A stretch of 64,000 bases of DNA from Allobosea sp. CRIB-10 (lineage in GTDB: Bacteria > Pseudomonadota > Alphaproteobacteria > Rhizobiales > Beijerinckiaceae). The notes beneath the pieces were generated by a model. That model ran no database searches, had not been told where the DNA came from, and worked only from the letters and a program-made list of their open reading frames with translations. Shown piece after piece: positions 49,244 to 58,331 of this stretch (positions are counted from its first letter, which is position 1; every line of letters starts with the position of its first letter). A program made the position numbers and the translations under genes. The DNA lies in the NCBI RefSeq assembly GCF_900112185.1, contig NZ_FOKP01000004.1:1-64000 (forward strand), given 5' to 3'.

Positions 49244-50155
49244 CTATCGGCTTTCGGCATCGAGCCTAGCGTATTCCCGTCCGAGGAAGTCGAGCAAGGT
49301 CCTGACCGAGGGCAGCAGGCCGCGTCGCGACGGGAACACGGCATGGATGATGCCGGCGCGCGGTGCCCAGTCAGGCAGGACCTCGACCAGCCGCCCGGCT
49401 CTGATGTCGTCGATCACCACCATGGTCGGCATCTGAACGATGCCGACGCCCTGCAGTGCGGCATGGCGCAGCGCCACCATGTCTTCGGTGACGAAGCGCG
49501 GTTGATGGCGGATGTTCGCCTCGGCGCCACCGGGCCCTTTGAGCTGCCAGTCATGGCTCTGATGCGGGCCGCCCCATGACAGGCTCGGCAGCGCCCCCAC
49601 ATCGGCGGGAACCAGCGGCCTGTCGATCCCCGCCAGCAAGGGCGGCGCCACCACCAGCCGCTGCGTGCTCTCGGCCAGCACCTTCATCACCAGCTCATTC
49701 TCCTCCAGCGGCGGGAAACGCACCCTGATCGCGATGTCAAAGCCCTCGCGGATCACGTCGACGCGCCGGTTGGTGCTCTCCAATTGCACCTCGACCTTCG
49801 GATGCGCCGCGAGGAAGCGGGCGATCATCGGCCCGACCTGGAAATAGAGCACCGCCGAGGGGCAGGCGACACGCACCACGCCCTGCGGCGCCGCCCTGAC
49901 CCGGTCGATCGCCTCCTGCGCCGCCTCCGCCTCGACCAGCATGGCGAGGCAGTGCCGGTGGTACTCACGGCCGATCTCGGTGACGGCGAAGCGCCGTGTC
50001 GAGCGCTGCACCAGCCTGACCCCGAGCCGGTCCTCCAGCAATGCGAGCCGCCGGCTCAGGCGCGAGCGCGGCATGCCCATGGCGCGGGCGGCCGCCGCGA
50101 AGCCTTGATGCTCCACCACCTGGGCGAAGAAATAGAGATCGTTCAGATCCTGCAT
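49244..50155 (-). CDS. LysR-family regulator of the pirin/WrbA operon
   Basis: A 303-residue CrgA-like LysR protein. The helix-turn-helix AAAARAMGMPRSRLSRRLALLE and the effector domain with VDVIREGFDIAIRVRF are clear. It is divergent from the pirin gene, with an 18-bp inverted repeat 11 bases upstream of its own start, and is the likely regulator of the quinone/stress operon that follows. Confidence 0.9.
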   Translation of the reverse strand: MQDLNDLYFFAQVVEHQGFAAAARAMGMPRSRLSRRLALLEDRLGVRLVQRSTRRFAVTEIGREYHRHCLAMLVEAEAAQEAIDRVRAAPQGVVRVACPSAVLYFQVGPMIARFLAAHPKVEVQLESTNRRVDVIREGFDIAIRVRFPPLEENELVMKVLAESTQRLVVAPPLLAGIDRPLVPADVGALPSLSWGGPHQSHDWQLKGPGGAEANIRHQPRFVTEDMVALRHAALQGVGIVQMPTMVVIDDIRAGRLVEVLPDWAPRAGIIHAVFPSRRGLLPSVRTLLDFLGREYARLDAESR

Positions 50156-50166
50156 CGCATCACCAT

Positions 50167-50184
50167 TGTCCTATCAGTAGGACA
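50167..50184. promoter_or_regulatory. Candidate LysR operator (inverted repeat)
   Basis: TGTCCTA-TCAG-TAGGACA has perfect 7-bp arms, sits 11 bases from the lysR start and 96 bases from the pirin start, and fits the T-N11-A layout of LysR boxes. It would serve autorepression and activation of the divergent operon. Confidence 0.78.
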
Positions 50185-50280
50185 GAGTGACTGGATTATG
50201 CCGGCTACCGCACTCGCTGTCCCGCTCATAATCTCCTTGGCAACACGGCGTCGCACCGGCGCAGCCGAGGAGACAAGGCC

Positions 50281-51162
50281 ATGCGACAGGTTCGCGGCAT
50301 CTACGGCAGCCCCGCCGCCAATTGGGTCGGCGACGGATTTCCCGTCCGCTCGATGTTCTCGCACGCCGCCCAAGGCGAGCATGTCAGTCCCTTCCTGCTG
50401 CTCGACCATGCCGGCCCCGCCGAGTTCGCCCCGGCGCAGAAGCCGCGCGGCGTCGGCGTCCATCCGCATCGCGGCTTCGAGACCGTCACCATCGTCTATC
50501 AGGGCGAGGTCGAGCACCGCGATTCCACCGGCCAGGGCGGCCTGATCGGGCCCGGCGATGTGCAGTGGATGACCGCCGCCTCCGGCATCCTGCACGAGGA
50601 ATTCCACTCGCAGGCCTTCACCCGCTCGGGCGGCACGCTCGACATGGTGCAGCTCTGGGTCAACCTGCCGGCCAGGGACAAGAGCGCCGCGCCCGGCTAC
50701 CAGACCCTGCTCGACAAGGACATTCCCGCAGTCGCGCTGGATGGAGGCGCCGGCACGCTGCGCGTCATCGCCGGCGATTATCAGGGCCATGCCGGCCCGG
50801 CCCGGACCTTCACCCCGATCGACATCTGGGACCTCCGTCTGAAGCGCGACGGGCAGGTGTCGCTCGCTCTGCCGGAAGGGCACACGCTCGGCCTTGTCGT
50901 CCTGCGCGGCAATGTTCTGATCAACGGCGCCGACAAGGCCCGCGAGGCGCAGTTCGTGCTGTTCGACCGCGCCGGCGGCGAGATCGCGATCGAAGCGGAG
51001 ACCGACGCCAGCGTGCTCGTCCTCAGCGGCGAGCCGATCGACGAGCCGGTCGCCATGCACGGCCCCTTCGTCATGAACACCCGCGAGGAGATCCGCCAGG
51101 CCATGGCCGATTTCCAGAGCGGCCGCTTCGGCAAGATTCCGACCAAAGAGATCCCGGCCTGA
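50281..51162 (+). CDS. Pirin family protein
   Basis: A 293-residue bicupin. The metal-binding motif is in VGVHPHRGFETVTIVYQGEVEHRDS (His, His, His and a Glu), and the N-terminal pirin segment FLLLDHAGP is conserved. Some bacterial pirins have quercetin 2,3-dioxygenase activity; others regulate metabolism. It is first in a five-gene operon with two isochorismatase-like hydrolases, WrbA and GNAT. The start follows GAGGAGACAAGG. Confidence 0.92.
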   Translation: MRQVRGIYGSPAANWVGDGFPVRSMFSHAAQGEHVSPFLLLDHAGPAEFAPAQKPRGVGVHPHRGFETVTIVYQGEVEHRDSTGQGGLIGPGDVQWMTAASGILHEEFHSQAFTRSGGTLDMVQLWVNLPARDKSAAPGYQTLLDKDIPAVALDGGAGTLRVIAGDYQGHAGPARTFTPIDIWDLRLKRDGQVSLALPEGHTLGLVVLRGNVLINGADKAREAQFVLFDRAGGEIAIEAETDASVLVLSGEPIDEPVAMHGPFVMNTREEIRQAMADFQSGRFGKIPTKEIPA

Positions 51163-51224
51163 GCGCCGGCACCGGCGCCGTCCGCCGCCGCAATGCCGGA
51201 CGCATCTCTGACAGGAGAAAGACC

Positions 51225-51854
51225 ATGACCAAGCCCTATACCCGCCTCGACAAGGACAAGGCCGCCGTCCTGCTGGTCGACCACCAGACCGGCCTGCTCT
51301 CGCTCGTCCGCGACATCGACCCGGACAAGTTCAAGAACAACGTGCTGGCGCTGGCCGACCTCGCCAAATACTTCAAGCTGCCGACGATCCTGACGACCAG
51401 CTTCGAGGATGGCCCGAACGGCCCGCTCGTGCCCGAGCTGAAGCAGACCTTCCCGGATGCGCCGTTCATCCCGCGCCCCGGCCAGATCAATGCCTGGGAC
51501 AATGAGGACTTCGTCAAGGCGGTGAAGGCGACCGGGCGCAAGCAGCTCCTCATCGCCGGCGTCGTCACCGAGGTCTGCGTCGCCTTCCCGGCGCTGGCCG
51601 CGATCGAGGCCGGTTTCGAGGTCTTCGTCGTCACCGACGCCTCCGGCACCTTCAACGAGATCACCCGCCATTCCGCCTGGCAGCGCATGTCGGATGCCGG
51701 CGCCCAGCTGATGACCTGGTTCGGCGTCGCCTGCGAACTGCATCGCGACTGGCGCAACGATGTCGAGGGCCTGGGCGCGCTCTTCTCGAACCACATCCCC
51801 GACTACCGCAACCTGATCACCAGCTACAGCACCGTCTCGGCGAAGAAGGCCTGA
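51225..51854 (+). CDS. Isochorismatase-family (YcaC-like) cysteine hydrolase 1
   Basis: A 209-residue hydrolase. The triad is visible as Asp in LLVDHQTGL, Lys in [12 protein letters not shown] and Cys in [11 protein letters not shown]. The YcaC subgroup has unknown natural substrates, possibly amides or N-carbamoyl compounds. It lies 62 bases after the pirin gene and 73 bases before a paralogue. Confidence 0.92.
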   Translation: MTKPYTRLDKDKAAVLLVDHQTGLLSLVRDIDPDKFKNNVLALADLAKYFKLPTILTTSFEDGPNGPLVPELKQTFPDAPFIPRPGQINAWDNEDFVKAVKATGRKQLLIAGVVTEVCVAFPALAAIEAGFEVFVVTDASGTFNEITRHSAWQRMSDAGAQLMTWFGVACELHRDWRNDVEGLGALFSNHIPDYRNLITSYSTVSAKKA

Positions 51855-51927
51855 TCGGCGTGGAGCGCGGCGCAAACGACGCCTGCGCTCCAGCTTCTCC
51901 TTCACGCGAACACCAGGGAGACCTCTT

Positions 51928-52608
51928 ATGACGACCCCCGCCAATTTCAACGGCCAGCGCCCGGTCATCGACCCCAGCGACGCGGTCATGCTGCTGATCG
52001 ACCACCAGAGCGGCCTGTTCCAAACCGTCGCCGACATGCCGATGCCGGTGTTGCGCAATCATGCGGCCGCCCTCGCCCGCATGGCGAGCCTCAGCAAGAT
52101 GCCGGTGATCACCACGGCCTCGGTGCCGCAGGGCCCGAACGGCCCGCTGATCCCCGAGATCCACGAGAATGCGCCCCACGCGAAATACGTGGCGCGCCGG
52201 GGCGAGATCAACGCCTGGGACAATCCCGACTTCGTCGCGGCGGTGAAGGCGACCGGCCGCAAGACCCTGATCATCGCCGGCACCATCACCTCGGTCTGCA
52301 TGGCCTTCCCCGCGATCGCCGCCGCCCATGACGGCTACAAGGTCTTCGCCGTGGTCGATGCGTCGGGCACCTATTCGAAGATGGCGCAGGAGATCACCCT
52401 CGCCCGGGTGGTCCAGGCCGGCGTCGTGCCGATGGACACCGCCGCCGTCGCCTCCGAGCTGCAGAAGACCTGGCATCGCGACGACGCCCAGGAGTGGGCA
52501 GAGGTCTATACGAAGATCTTCCCGCCCTATCAGCTCCTGATCGAAAGCTACATGAAGGCGCAGCAGGTCCAGAAGGACCATGAGCAGCTCGACTCGCAGC
52601 GCGGCTGA
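51928..52608 (+). CDS. Isochorismatase-family (YcaC-like) cysteine hydrolase 2
   Basis: A 226-residue paralogue of the preceding gene. The triad is Asp in [10 protein letters not shown], Lys in [12 protein letters not shown] and Cys in [11 protein letters not shown]. It has a longer N-terminus and C-terminus, so the two copies may form a mixed assembly or act on different substrates. The tandem pair probably arose by duplication. Confidence 0.92.
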   Translation: MTTPANFNGQRPVIDPSDAVMLLIDHQSGLFQTVADMPMPVLRNHAAALARMASLSKMPVITTASVPQGPNGPLIPEIHENAPHAKYVARRGEINAWDNPDFVAAVKATGRKTLIIAGTITSVCMAFPAIAAAHDGYKVFAVVDASGTYSKMAQEITLARVVQAGVVPMDTAAVASELQKTWHRDDAQEWAEVYTKIFPPYQLLIESYMKAQQVQKDHEQLDSQRG

Positions 52609-52709
52609 CCTGCCACGCTCGTGAGTGGACACTGCGCTGCTCCCCGTACGATCCTTGCCGCCGGAGCCACGCGCTCCGACGGCTCGCCCCCCGAAAGAGG
52701 ATGTTTGCG

Positions 52710-53309
52710 ATGACGAAGGTCCTGGTTCTCTACTATTCCAGCTATGGCCATATCGAGACGATGGCGCAGGCCGTCGCCGAGGGCGCGCGCGAGGGCGGCG
52801 CCGAGGTGGTGATCAAGCGCGTGCCCGAGCTCGTGCCCGAGGAGGTCGCCCGCAAATCCGGCTTCAAGCTCGATCAGGCGGCCCCGATCGCCACGGTCGA
52901 CGAATTGCCCGACTACGACGCGATCATCCTCGGCGTGCCCACCCGCTTCGGCAACATGCCGGCGCAGATGAAGAACTTCCTCGACCAGACCGGCGGCCTC
53001 TGGTTCCAGGGCAAGCTGATCGGCAAGGTCGGGAGCGTCTTCACCTCGACCGCGACCCAGCATGGCGGCCAGGAAAGCACGATCCTCTCGACCCACACCG
53101 TGCTGCTCCATCAGGGCATGGTCATCGTCGGCCTGCCCTATAGCTTCCAGGGCCAGATGTCGCTGAGCGAGATCACCGGCGGCTCGCCCTATGGCGCCAG
53201 CACCATCGCCGCCGGCGACGGCTCGCGCCAGCCCTCCGAAAACGAGCTCGCCGGCGCGCGCTATCAGGGCAAGCATGTCGCCGGCATCGCGGCCAAGCTG
53301 GCCGGCTGA
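52710..53309 (+). CDS. wrbA: NAD(P)H:quinone oxidoreductase WrbA
   Basis: A 199-residue flavodoxin-like protein. The FMN loop YYSSYGHIE, the [21 protein letters not shown] segment and the [13 protein letters not shown] loop are diagnostic for WrbA, which reduces quinones by two electrons and avoids semiquinone radicals. The second ATG (52710) matches the family start. It supports an oxidative or quinone-stress role for the whole operon. Confidence 0.97.
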   Translation: MTKVLVLYYSSYGHIETMAQAVAEGAREGGAEVVIKRVPELVPEEVARKSGFKLDQAAPIATVDELPDYDAIILGVPTRFGNMPAQMKNFLDQTGGLWFQGKLIGKVGSVFTSTATQHGGQESTILSTHTVLLHQGMVIVGLPYSFQGQMSLSEITGGSPYGASTIAAGDGSRQPSENELAGARYQGKHVAGIAAKLAG

Positions 53310-53434
53310 GGTCACCCGGCCCCGTGGTCCGGCAGCGATGCCGGACCAGCTTGCTTTGAATCGCGTTGCTGCCTCAGACTGCCGGTGTGCCGGCTTCCGT
53401 AGCCGCGGTAGCGGCAGCCAGCAAGGATTGCCCA

Positions 53435-53713
53435 ATGGATACCGGCATCGTCGACCGCCCCGACCAGAACCGCTTCGAGCTCGACATCGATGGCGAGCTC
53501 GCCCTCGCCTATTACAAGCTCGACGGCGACCGCATCGTGCTGACCCATACGGAGGTGCCGCAGGCCTTGTCCGGCCAGGGCATCGGCTCGCGGCTGGCCA
53601 AGGGCGTCTTCGAGCAGATCCGGGCGTCGGGCCGCAAGGTCGTGCCACGCTGCTCCTTCATGGCCGGCTGGGTCAGCCGGCACAAGGAGTATGACGACCT
53701 CGTCGTAGGCTGA
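53435..53713 (+). CDS. Small GNAT (YjdJ-like) N-acetyltransferase
   Basis: A 92-residue Acetyltransf_CG domain. The acetyl-CoA loop ALSGQGIGSRLAKG and the VVPRCSFMAGWVSRHKEY tail match the small YjdJ family. It ends the operon, 7 bases from the convergent TRAP permease stop. The ATG at 53435 is preferred to an upstream in-frame start. Confidence 0.9.
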   Translation: MDTGIVDRPDQNRFELDIDGELALAYYKLDGDRIVLTHTEVPQALSGQGIGSRLAKGVFEQIRASGRKVVPRCSFMAGWVSRHKEYDDLVVG

Positions 53714-53720
53714 GTCAGCG

Positions 53721-55676
53721 CTACTTCACAGCGTCCGGCCGTGCCGTGGTCGCCTCCGCGATCGGCCCGGCACTCTTGGTCGCCAGCGGCCGGTCGCGCT
53801 GCGGCCACTGCAGCGCCAGCACCGCCGCGGCCAGCCCGATCCCGAGCAGGTCGGTCAGCCAGTCCGGCTTCACCAGGCAGAAGGCGGTCGCCACGAGGAG
53901 CGCGCGCTCCCACATGGCGCAGCGTCGCAGCAGATAGCCGTGCAGCCCCGCCGCGAGCAGGCCGATGCCGACGCAGGAGCAGAGGAAGCGCCAGATGATC
54001 GTCGGCCAGTCGCCGATCATCAGCAGCGCCGGCTCGTAGACGAACATGAACGGCACGATGAAGCCGGCCGCGCCGATCTTCACCGCCGCCCAGCCGCTGC
54101 TCCAGAGATCGGCCTTGGCCAGCCCTGCCGCGGCATAGACCGCGAGCGCGACCGGCGGCGTGATCGCCGACAGGATGGCGAAGTAGAAGGCGAACATGTG
54201 CGCAGCCGGCATCATCACGCCGAGCTTGATCAGCGCCGGCACCAGCAGCGACGTCATCACGATATAGGCCGGGGTGGTCGGCATGCCCATGCCGAGCACG
54301 ATGCCGGCGACCGCGGTCAGCAACAGCGCCAGCAGCAGATAGTTCTGCGACAGGCCGATCACCGCCTGCGTGAAGACGATGCCGGCCCCGGTCAGCGCCA
54401 CCACGCCGATCACGATGCCGGCGCAGGCGCAGGCGAGCGCCACCGCGAGCGCATTGCGGGCGCCGTCGATCATCGCGTCGATGATGATCGGGATGCGGAC
54501 ATTGCCGCGGGTCGAGGCGCGCAGCGCCGCGACCGGAAAGCAGAGCAGCGTCCCCGCCAGCGCGGCGAGCGGCGCGCTGTAGCCGGAATAGAGCACGGCG
54601 AGGATGGTCGCCACCGGCAGGAAGAGATGGCCGCGCTCGCGCAGCGTCGTCCCGAGCCTCGGCAGTTCGCTGCGCGGCACGCCCATGATGCCGTGGCGCT
54701 TGGCCTCGAAATGCACGGCGGCGAAGCAGGCGACGTAATAGAGGACCGCCGGGATCAGCGCCCAGATCACCACCTGGCCGTAGGACACCGACAGGAACTC
54801 GGCCATGACGAAGGCGGCCGCCCCCATGATCGGCGGCATGATCTGGCCGCCCGTCGAGGCGACCGCCTCGACGCCGGCGGCGAAATGCGCCTTGAAGCCG
54901 GTCCGCTTCATCAGCGGGATCGAGATCGGCCCGTCGACCATGACATTGGCGACGGCGCTGCCCGAGATCGTGCCGAACAGGCTCGACGACACCACCGAGA
55001 CCTTGCCCGGCCCGCCGGCCGTATGCCCGGTCAGCGACAGCGCGAAATCCATGAAGAGCTGGCCGGTGCCGGTCCGCTCCATGAAGGAGCCGAACAGCAC
55101 GAAGATCATCACATAAGCGGCGGAGACGCCGAGCGGCGCGCCGAAGACGCCTTCCGTGGTCATGAACAGCTGGTCGAGCAAACGCATCGGCTCGACCCTG
55201 GCGACGAAGAGCCCATAGGCCAGGAAGACGATCGCGGTCAGCGGCAGCGCCCAGCCGATCAGCCGGCGCGTCGCCTCGAGCAGCAGCACGATGAGGATGA
55301 CCGCCATCGCCATGTCGACCGGCGTCATGTCGTCGACATAGTAGATGCGGTTGACGATGTAGTCGTAGTTCCAGAACAGATAGGTGATCGGCGCCATCGC
55401 CAGCGCGAGCAGGCCGTAGTCGAGCAGCGAGGGCGCCGCATCGCTCCCGGCCCGCCGGTAGATCAGGAAGGTCAGCGTCAGCGCGAAGAGCAGATGCGTG
55501 CCGCGGAAGATGATCGCTTCCGGCGTGCCCTGCCCGCCGAGCGCCGGCGGCAGGATCACCCACATATGGTAGAGCGCCATCGCGACCGCGATCGCGGCCG
55601 TGACGAGCCGGATCACCCCGGCATGGCTGAAATCGAACCTGAATTCGGGCTTGGGAACGCTGATATCCACTGGCAT
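53721..55676 (-). CDS. TRAP transporter fused DctQM permease (TAXI type)
   Basis: A 651-residue membrane protein with about 16-18 helices. The first four or five belong to the DctQ-like small subunit (VIRLVTAAIAVAMALYHMWV onward), and the rest are the DctM-like large subunit with GSAVANVMVDGPISIPLMKR, GGQIMPPIMGAAAF and LGMGMPTTPAYIVM. Such fused permeases pair with TAXI receptors, and one is encoded just upstream. Substrates are often dicarboxylates or amino acids, but TAXI specificity is poorly known. Confidence 0.94.
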   Translation of the reverse strand: MPVDISVPKPEFRFDFSHAGVIRLVTAAIAVAMALYHMWVILPPALGGQGTPEAIIFRGTHLLFALTLTFLIYRRAGSDAAPSLLDYGLLALAMAPITYLFWNYDYIVNRIYYVDDMTPVDMAMAVILIVLLLEATRRLIGWALPLTAIVFLAYGLFVARVEPMRLLDQLFMTTEGVFGAPLGVSAAYVMIFVLFGSFMERTGTGQLFMDFALSLTGHTAGGPGKVSVVSSSLFGTISGSAVANVMVDGPISIPLMKRTGFKAHFAAGVEAVASTGGQIMPPIMGAAAFVMAEFLSVSYGQVVIWALIPAVLYYVACFAAVHFEAKRHGIMGVPRSELPRLGTTLRERGHLFLPVATILAVLYSGYSAPLAALAGTLLCFPVAALRASTRGNVRIPIIIDAMIDGARNALAVALACACAGIVIGVVALTGAGIVFTQAVIGLSQNYLLLALLLTAVAGIVLGMGMPTTPAYIVMTSLLVPALIKLGVMMPAAHMFAFYFAILSAITPPVALAVYAAAGLAKADLWSSGWAAVKIGAAGFIVPFMFVYEPALLMIGDWPTIIWRFLCSCVGIGLLAAGLHGYLLRRCAMWERALLVATAFCLVKPDWLTDLLGIGLAAAVLALQWPQRDRPLATKSAGPIAEATTARPDAVK

Positions 55677-55810
55677 GTCCCGGCTCTGGAACCGATCCGC
55701 GCACGGCGTGCGCGCCCGCACGGGGCGCGTTGGATCGGTGGCTTTAGGAGCGCGCGCCGGAGGCTCCGGCGCGCCGGGTCAGTCGGTTCGGTGAAGGAGC
55801 CGGCTGCCGC

Positions 55811-56758
55811 TCACTTGGCAGCGACGGTGATGCCCTTTTCCTTGTAGAACCGTGCCGCGCCGGGGTGGAACGGCACGCCGACATCCTCCGCCATGATCTG
55901 CGGCGTCAGGCCGGCCATCGTCTTGCTGGTCGCCGCCAGCGCCGGGACATTGTCGGCGATCGCCTTGGTCATCGCATAGACCTGGTCCGCCGGCAGCTTG
56001 CAGGAGGCGACGACATGGGTGGCGTAGCCGATCACCTTCACGTCCTCGCCCTGCTTGGGATAGGTGCCCTTCGGCACCGTCACCAGCGTGTAGCCGGGGT
56101 TGAGCTTCCTCATCCCGTCGAGATCGGCCGAGAGGTCGAGCAGTCTGATGTCGCGGGCCGAGGCGAGGTCCATCACCGCGCCGGACGGGATCGCCGTGCC
56201 GAGCGAGAAGGCCTGGGCGTGGCCGTCCTTCACCTGCTCGACCGAGTCGGTATAGGACACGAACGAGACCTTGACGTCGCTATAGCTCATCCCGTGCACC
56301 TTCAGGAGCTGGCCGGTGATGAGCTCGCCCGTGTTGCCGCGCGGCTGGGTGGTGATCGCCTTGCCCTTCAGGTCCTTGACCGTCTTGATCCCTGAATCGG
56401 CCGGCACCAGCATCTGGAAATACTGCGGATAGAGCGAAGCGATGTTGCAGATGTTCTCGTGCTTCTTCGGGAACGGCGCATTGCCGGCGAGCCCGTCGAC
56501 GGTCGAGATCGAATTGCCGAAGCCGACCTCGGCCTTGCCGTCCTCGATCGCCCGCACATTGGCGATGCCGGCGCCCGGCAGCGACTGCACGGAAAGGCCG
56601 GGAACCGCCTTCTCCCACATGTCCTTGAGCTGCCCGCCCAGCGGCACCCAGACGCCGCCCTGCGGCCCTGTCATCAGACGCATCTCGGCAGCGGCGGCGG
56701 GCGCGGACAGCGCCGTCGCGGCTGCGAGACACAAAGTTGCACTGCTCAGTCTCGTCAT
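55811..56758 (-). CDS. TAXI-family TRAP substrate-binding protein
   Basis: A 315-residue periplasmic receptor with a signal peptide (residues 1-23, ending PAAAA). LMTGPQGGVWVPLGGQL and LPGAGIANVRAIEDGKAEVGFG are the TAXI ligand-binding strands. A strong GGGAGG site precedes the ATG at 56758. It is transcribed with the fused permease 134 bases downstream, so together they form a complete TRAP system. Confidence 0.95.
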   Translation of the reverse strand: MTRLSSATLCLAAATALSAPAAAAEMRLMTGPQGGVWVPLGGQLKDMWEKAVPGLSVQSLPGAGIANVRAIEDGKAEVGFGNSISTVDGLAGNAPFPKKHENICNIASLYPQYFQMLVPADSGIKTVKDLKGKAITTQPRGNTGELITGQLLKVHGMSYSDVKVSFVSYTDSVEQVKDGHAQAFSLGTAIPSGAVMDLASARDIRLLDLSADLDGMRKLNPGYTLVTVPKGTYPKQGEDVKVIGYATHVVASCKLPADQVYAMTKAIADNVPALAATSKTMAGLTPQIMAEDVGVPFHPGAARFYKEKGITVAAK

Positions 56759-57026
56759 CGTTTTTCCTCCCTTTTGAAACGATTGAACCTCGCCGCCTCT
56801 TATGGACGGTCGGGCGAACGCCGGCGGAACCGGCGCGACAATCATCGGGTCAAAGCTAGCGACTGAGGGCTGGCTGGCAAGTGCGGATATGGAAGTGCTC
56901 GCCGGCAAGCCGCCCGCCGATGCCGGCTTCGCGGTAGAGTGGAATTGGTGCCGTCGGCTTAAACTTTTCGAAATGGCGGCCGATCCATAACCTCATCGCC
57001 TTTCGCCAACCGCCGCAAAGTCTTCC

Positions 57027-58244
57027 GTGACCCTGGACTACCATTCGCTGTTGACGGCTTTTGCTCTTTCCGGCTGTGGATTGGCGATCACCTTTTTCGT
57101 GAGCTGGCTCGTTTCCAGGACCGAGCGCTTCCTGATCGCCTGGACCCTCGGCGTTTCGTTCATGGCCCTCGGCGTGCTGATCTATGCCTGGTACGCCCAG
57201 ACGATGGATCCGGCCCTCGGCGCGCTCGGATACACGATCCTGCTGAGCGGCCTCGCCTTCGTCTACGGCGCCGGCCGGGAATTTCGCACCGGCATTCTCC
57301 CCTGGCGCAGCATGGCCGTCATGGCCGTCGCGTCGTCGGCCGTCATGGCAGGCCCCATGCTCGCCGGCTACAACGGCGTCGCCATCGTGATGCTCAATAT
57401 CGCGGCGACGGTCATCCTGCTGGTCACGGCCTGGGACTACTGGATCGGGCGCGCGGAAGCCCGGCTGACGATCACGCTCCTGACGGTCCTCTACGTCGTG
57501 ACGGGATTATCCTTCGTGCCCTGCGCGGCCGTGCTGCTGCAAGCCGGCGAATGGCACCTGTCCGCGGCTCCGTCGAACTGGGCCGAAGATCTCAATATCG
57601 GCATATGCCTGACCACGCTCGCCGGCATCGGCGCCCTTTCGCTGGCGCTCAACCAGGTGCGGCTGGCGCGCGGGCACAAGCGCGACGCCGAAACCGATCC
57701 GCTGACCGGCCTGCTCAATCGGCGCGCGCTGCTCGGCCGGATCGCGAGCGAGATCGAAGGCCCTGCCGCACTCGTCATTTTCGACATGGATCACTTCAAG
57801 ACGATCAACGATGTCCATGGCCATCCGGCCGGCGACGATGTGTTGCGAGCCTTCGGGGAGATTCTGGCGCTGTCCTGCCGATCGCAAGGTCTGGCGGCGC
57901 GGCTCGGCGGCGAGGAATTCGCGCTGCTGTTGCCGGGGGCCTCGCTGGTCACGGCGGCGATCCTGGCCGATGGCGTGCGCACGCGCCTTGCCAAGCGCCA
58001 TTTCACCGGACATAGCGGCTCGTTCAGCAGCACCGTCAGCGCCGGCGTTTCCTGTTCCGGGGAAACCGCCATCGATTTCGACGCGCTGCTGCGCGATGCC
58101 GACAATGCACTCTATGCAGCCAAGCGGAACGGCCGCGACCGGGTCGCCGTCAGTTCGGACGATATGGAACTCCTGGCGGACACCCGGTCGATGCCGGACG
58201 GTCAGCGCGGTCCGATCGATCTCGTCAGGCTCAAGAGCGGCTGA
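57027..58244 (+). CDS. Membrane diguanylate cyclase (GGDEF)
   Basis: A 405-residue protein starting with GTG. The first 220 residues contain six or seven hydrophobic helices without a recognisable periplasmic sensor, and residues about 232-395 form a GGDEF domain with GGEEF at 294-298 and FDMDHFKTINDVHGHPAGDD. The active site is intact, so it should make c-di-GMP. The inhibitory RxxD site five residues before GGEEF reads RSQG, so feedback inhibition is probably lost. Confidence 0.93.
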   Translation: MTLDYHSLLTAFALSGCGLAITFFVSWLVSRTERFLIAWTLGVSFMALGVLIYAWYAQTMDPALGALGYTILLSGLAFVYGAGREFRTGILPWRSMAVMAVASSAVMAGPMLAGYNGVAIVMLNIAATVILLVTAWDYWIGRAEARLTITLLTVLYVVTGLSFVPCAAVLLQAGEWHLSAAPSNWAEDLNIGICLTTLAGIGALSLALNQVRLARGHKRDAETDPLTGLLNRRALLGRIASEIEGPAALVIFDMDHFKTINDVHGHPAGDDVLRAFGEILALSCRSQGLAARLGGEEFALLLPGASLVTAAILADGVRTRLAKRHFTGHSGSFSSTVSAGVSCSGETAIDFDALLRDADNALYAAKRNGRDRVAVSSDDMELLADTRSMPDGQRGPIDLVRLKSG

Positions 58245-58331
58245 AACACCGACCGAAAGTGGCTGCTGGGCCAGGCCCGACTGCGTCTTGTTTCCGATGC
58301 GCTTCGATGCTTGCCAGCGCCGAGATCGGCC

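Noticed and set aside
53940..55847. A long plus-strand frame opposite the TRAP permease
   Set aside because: Its composition is almost only Arg, His, Asp and Gln, typical of antisense to a membrane protein gene.
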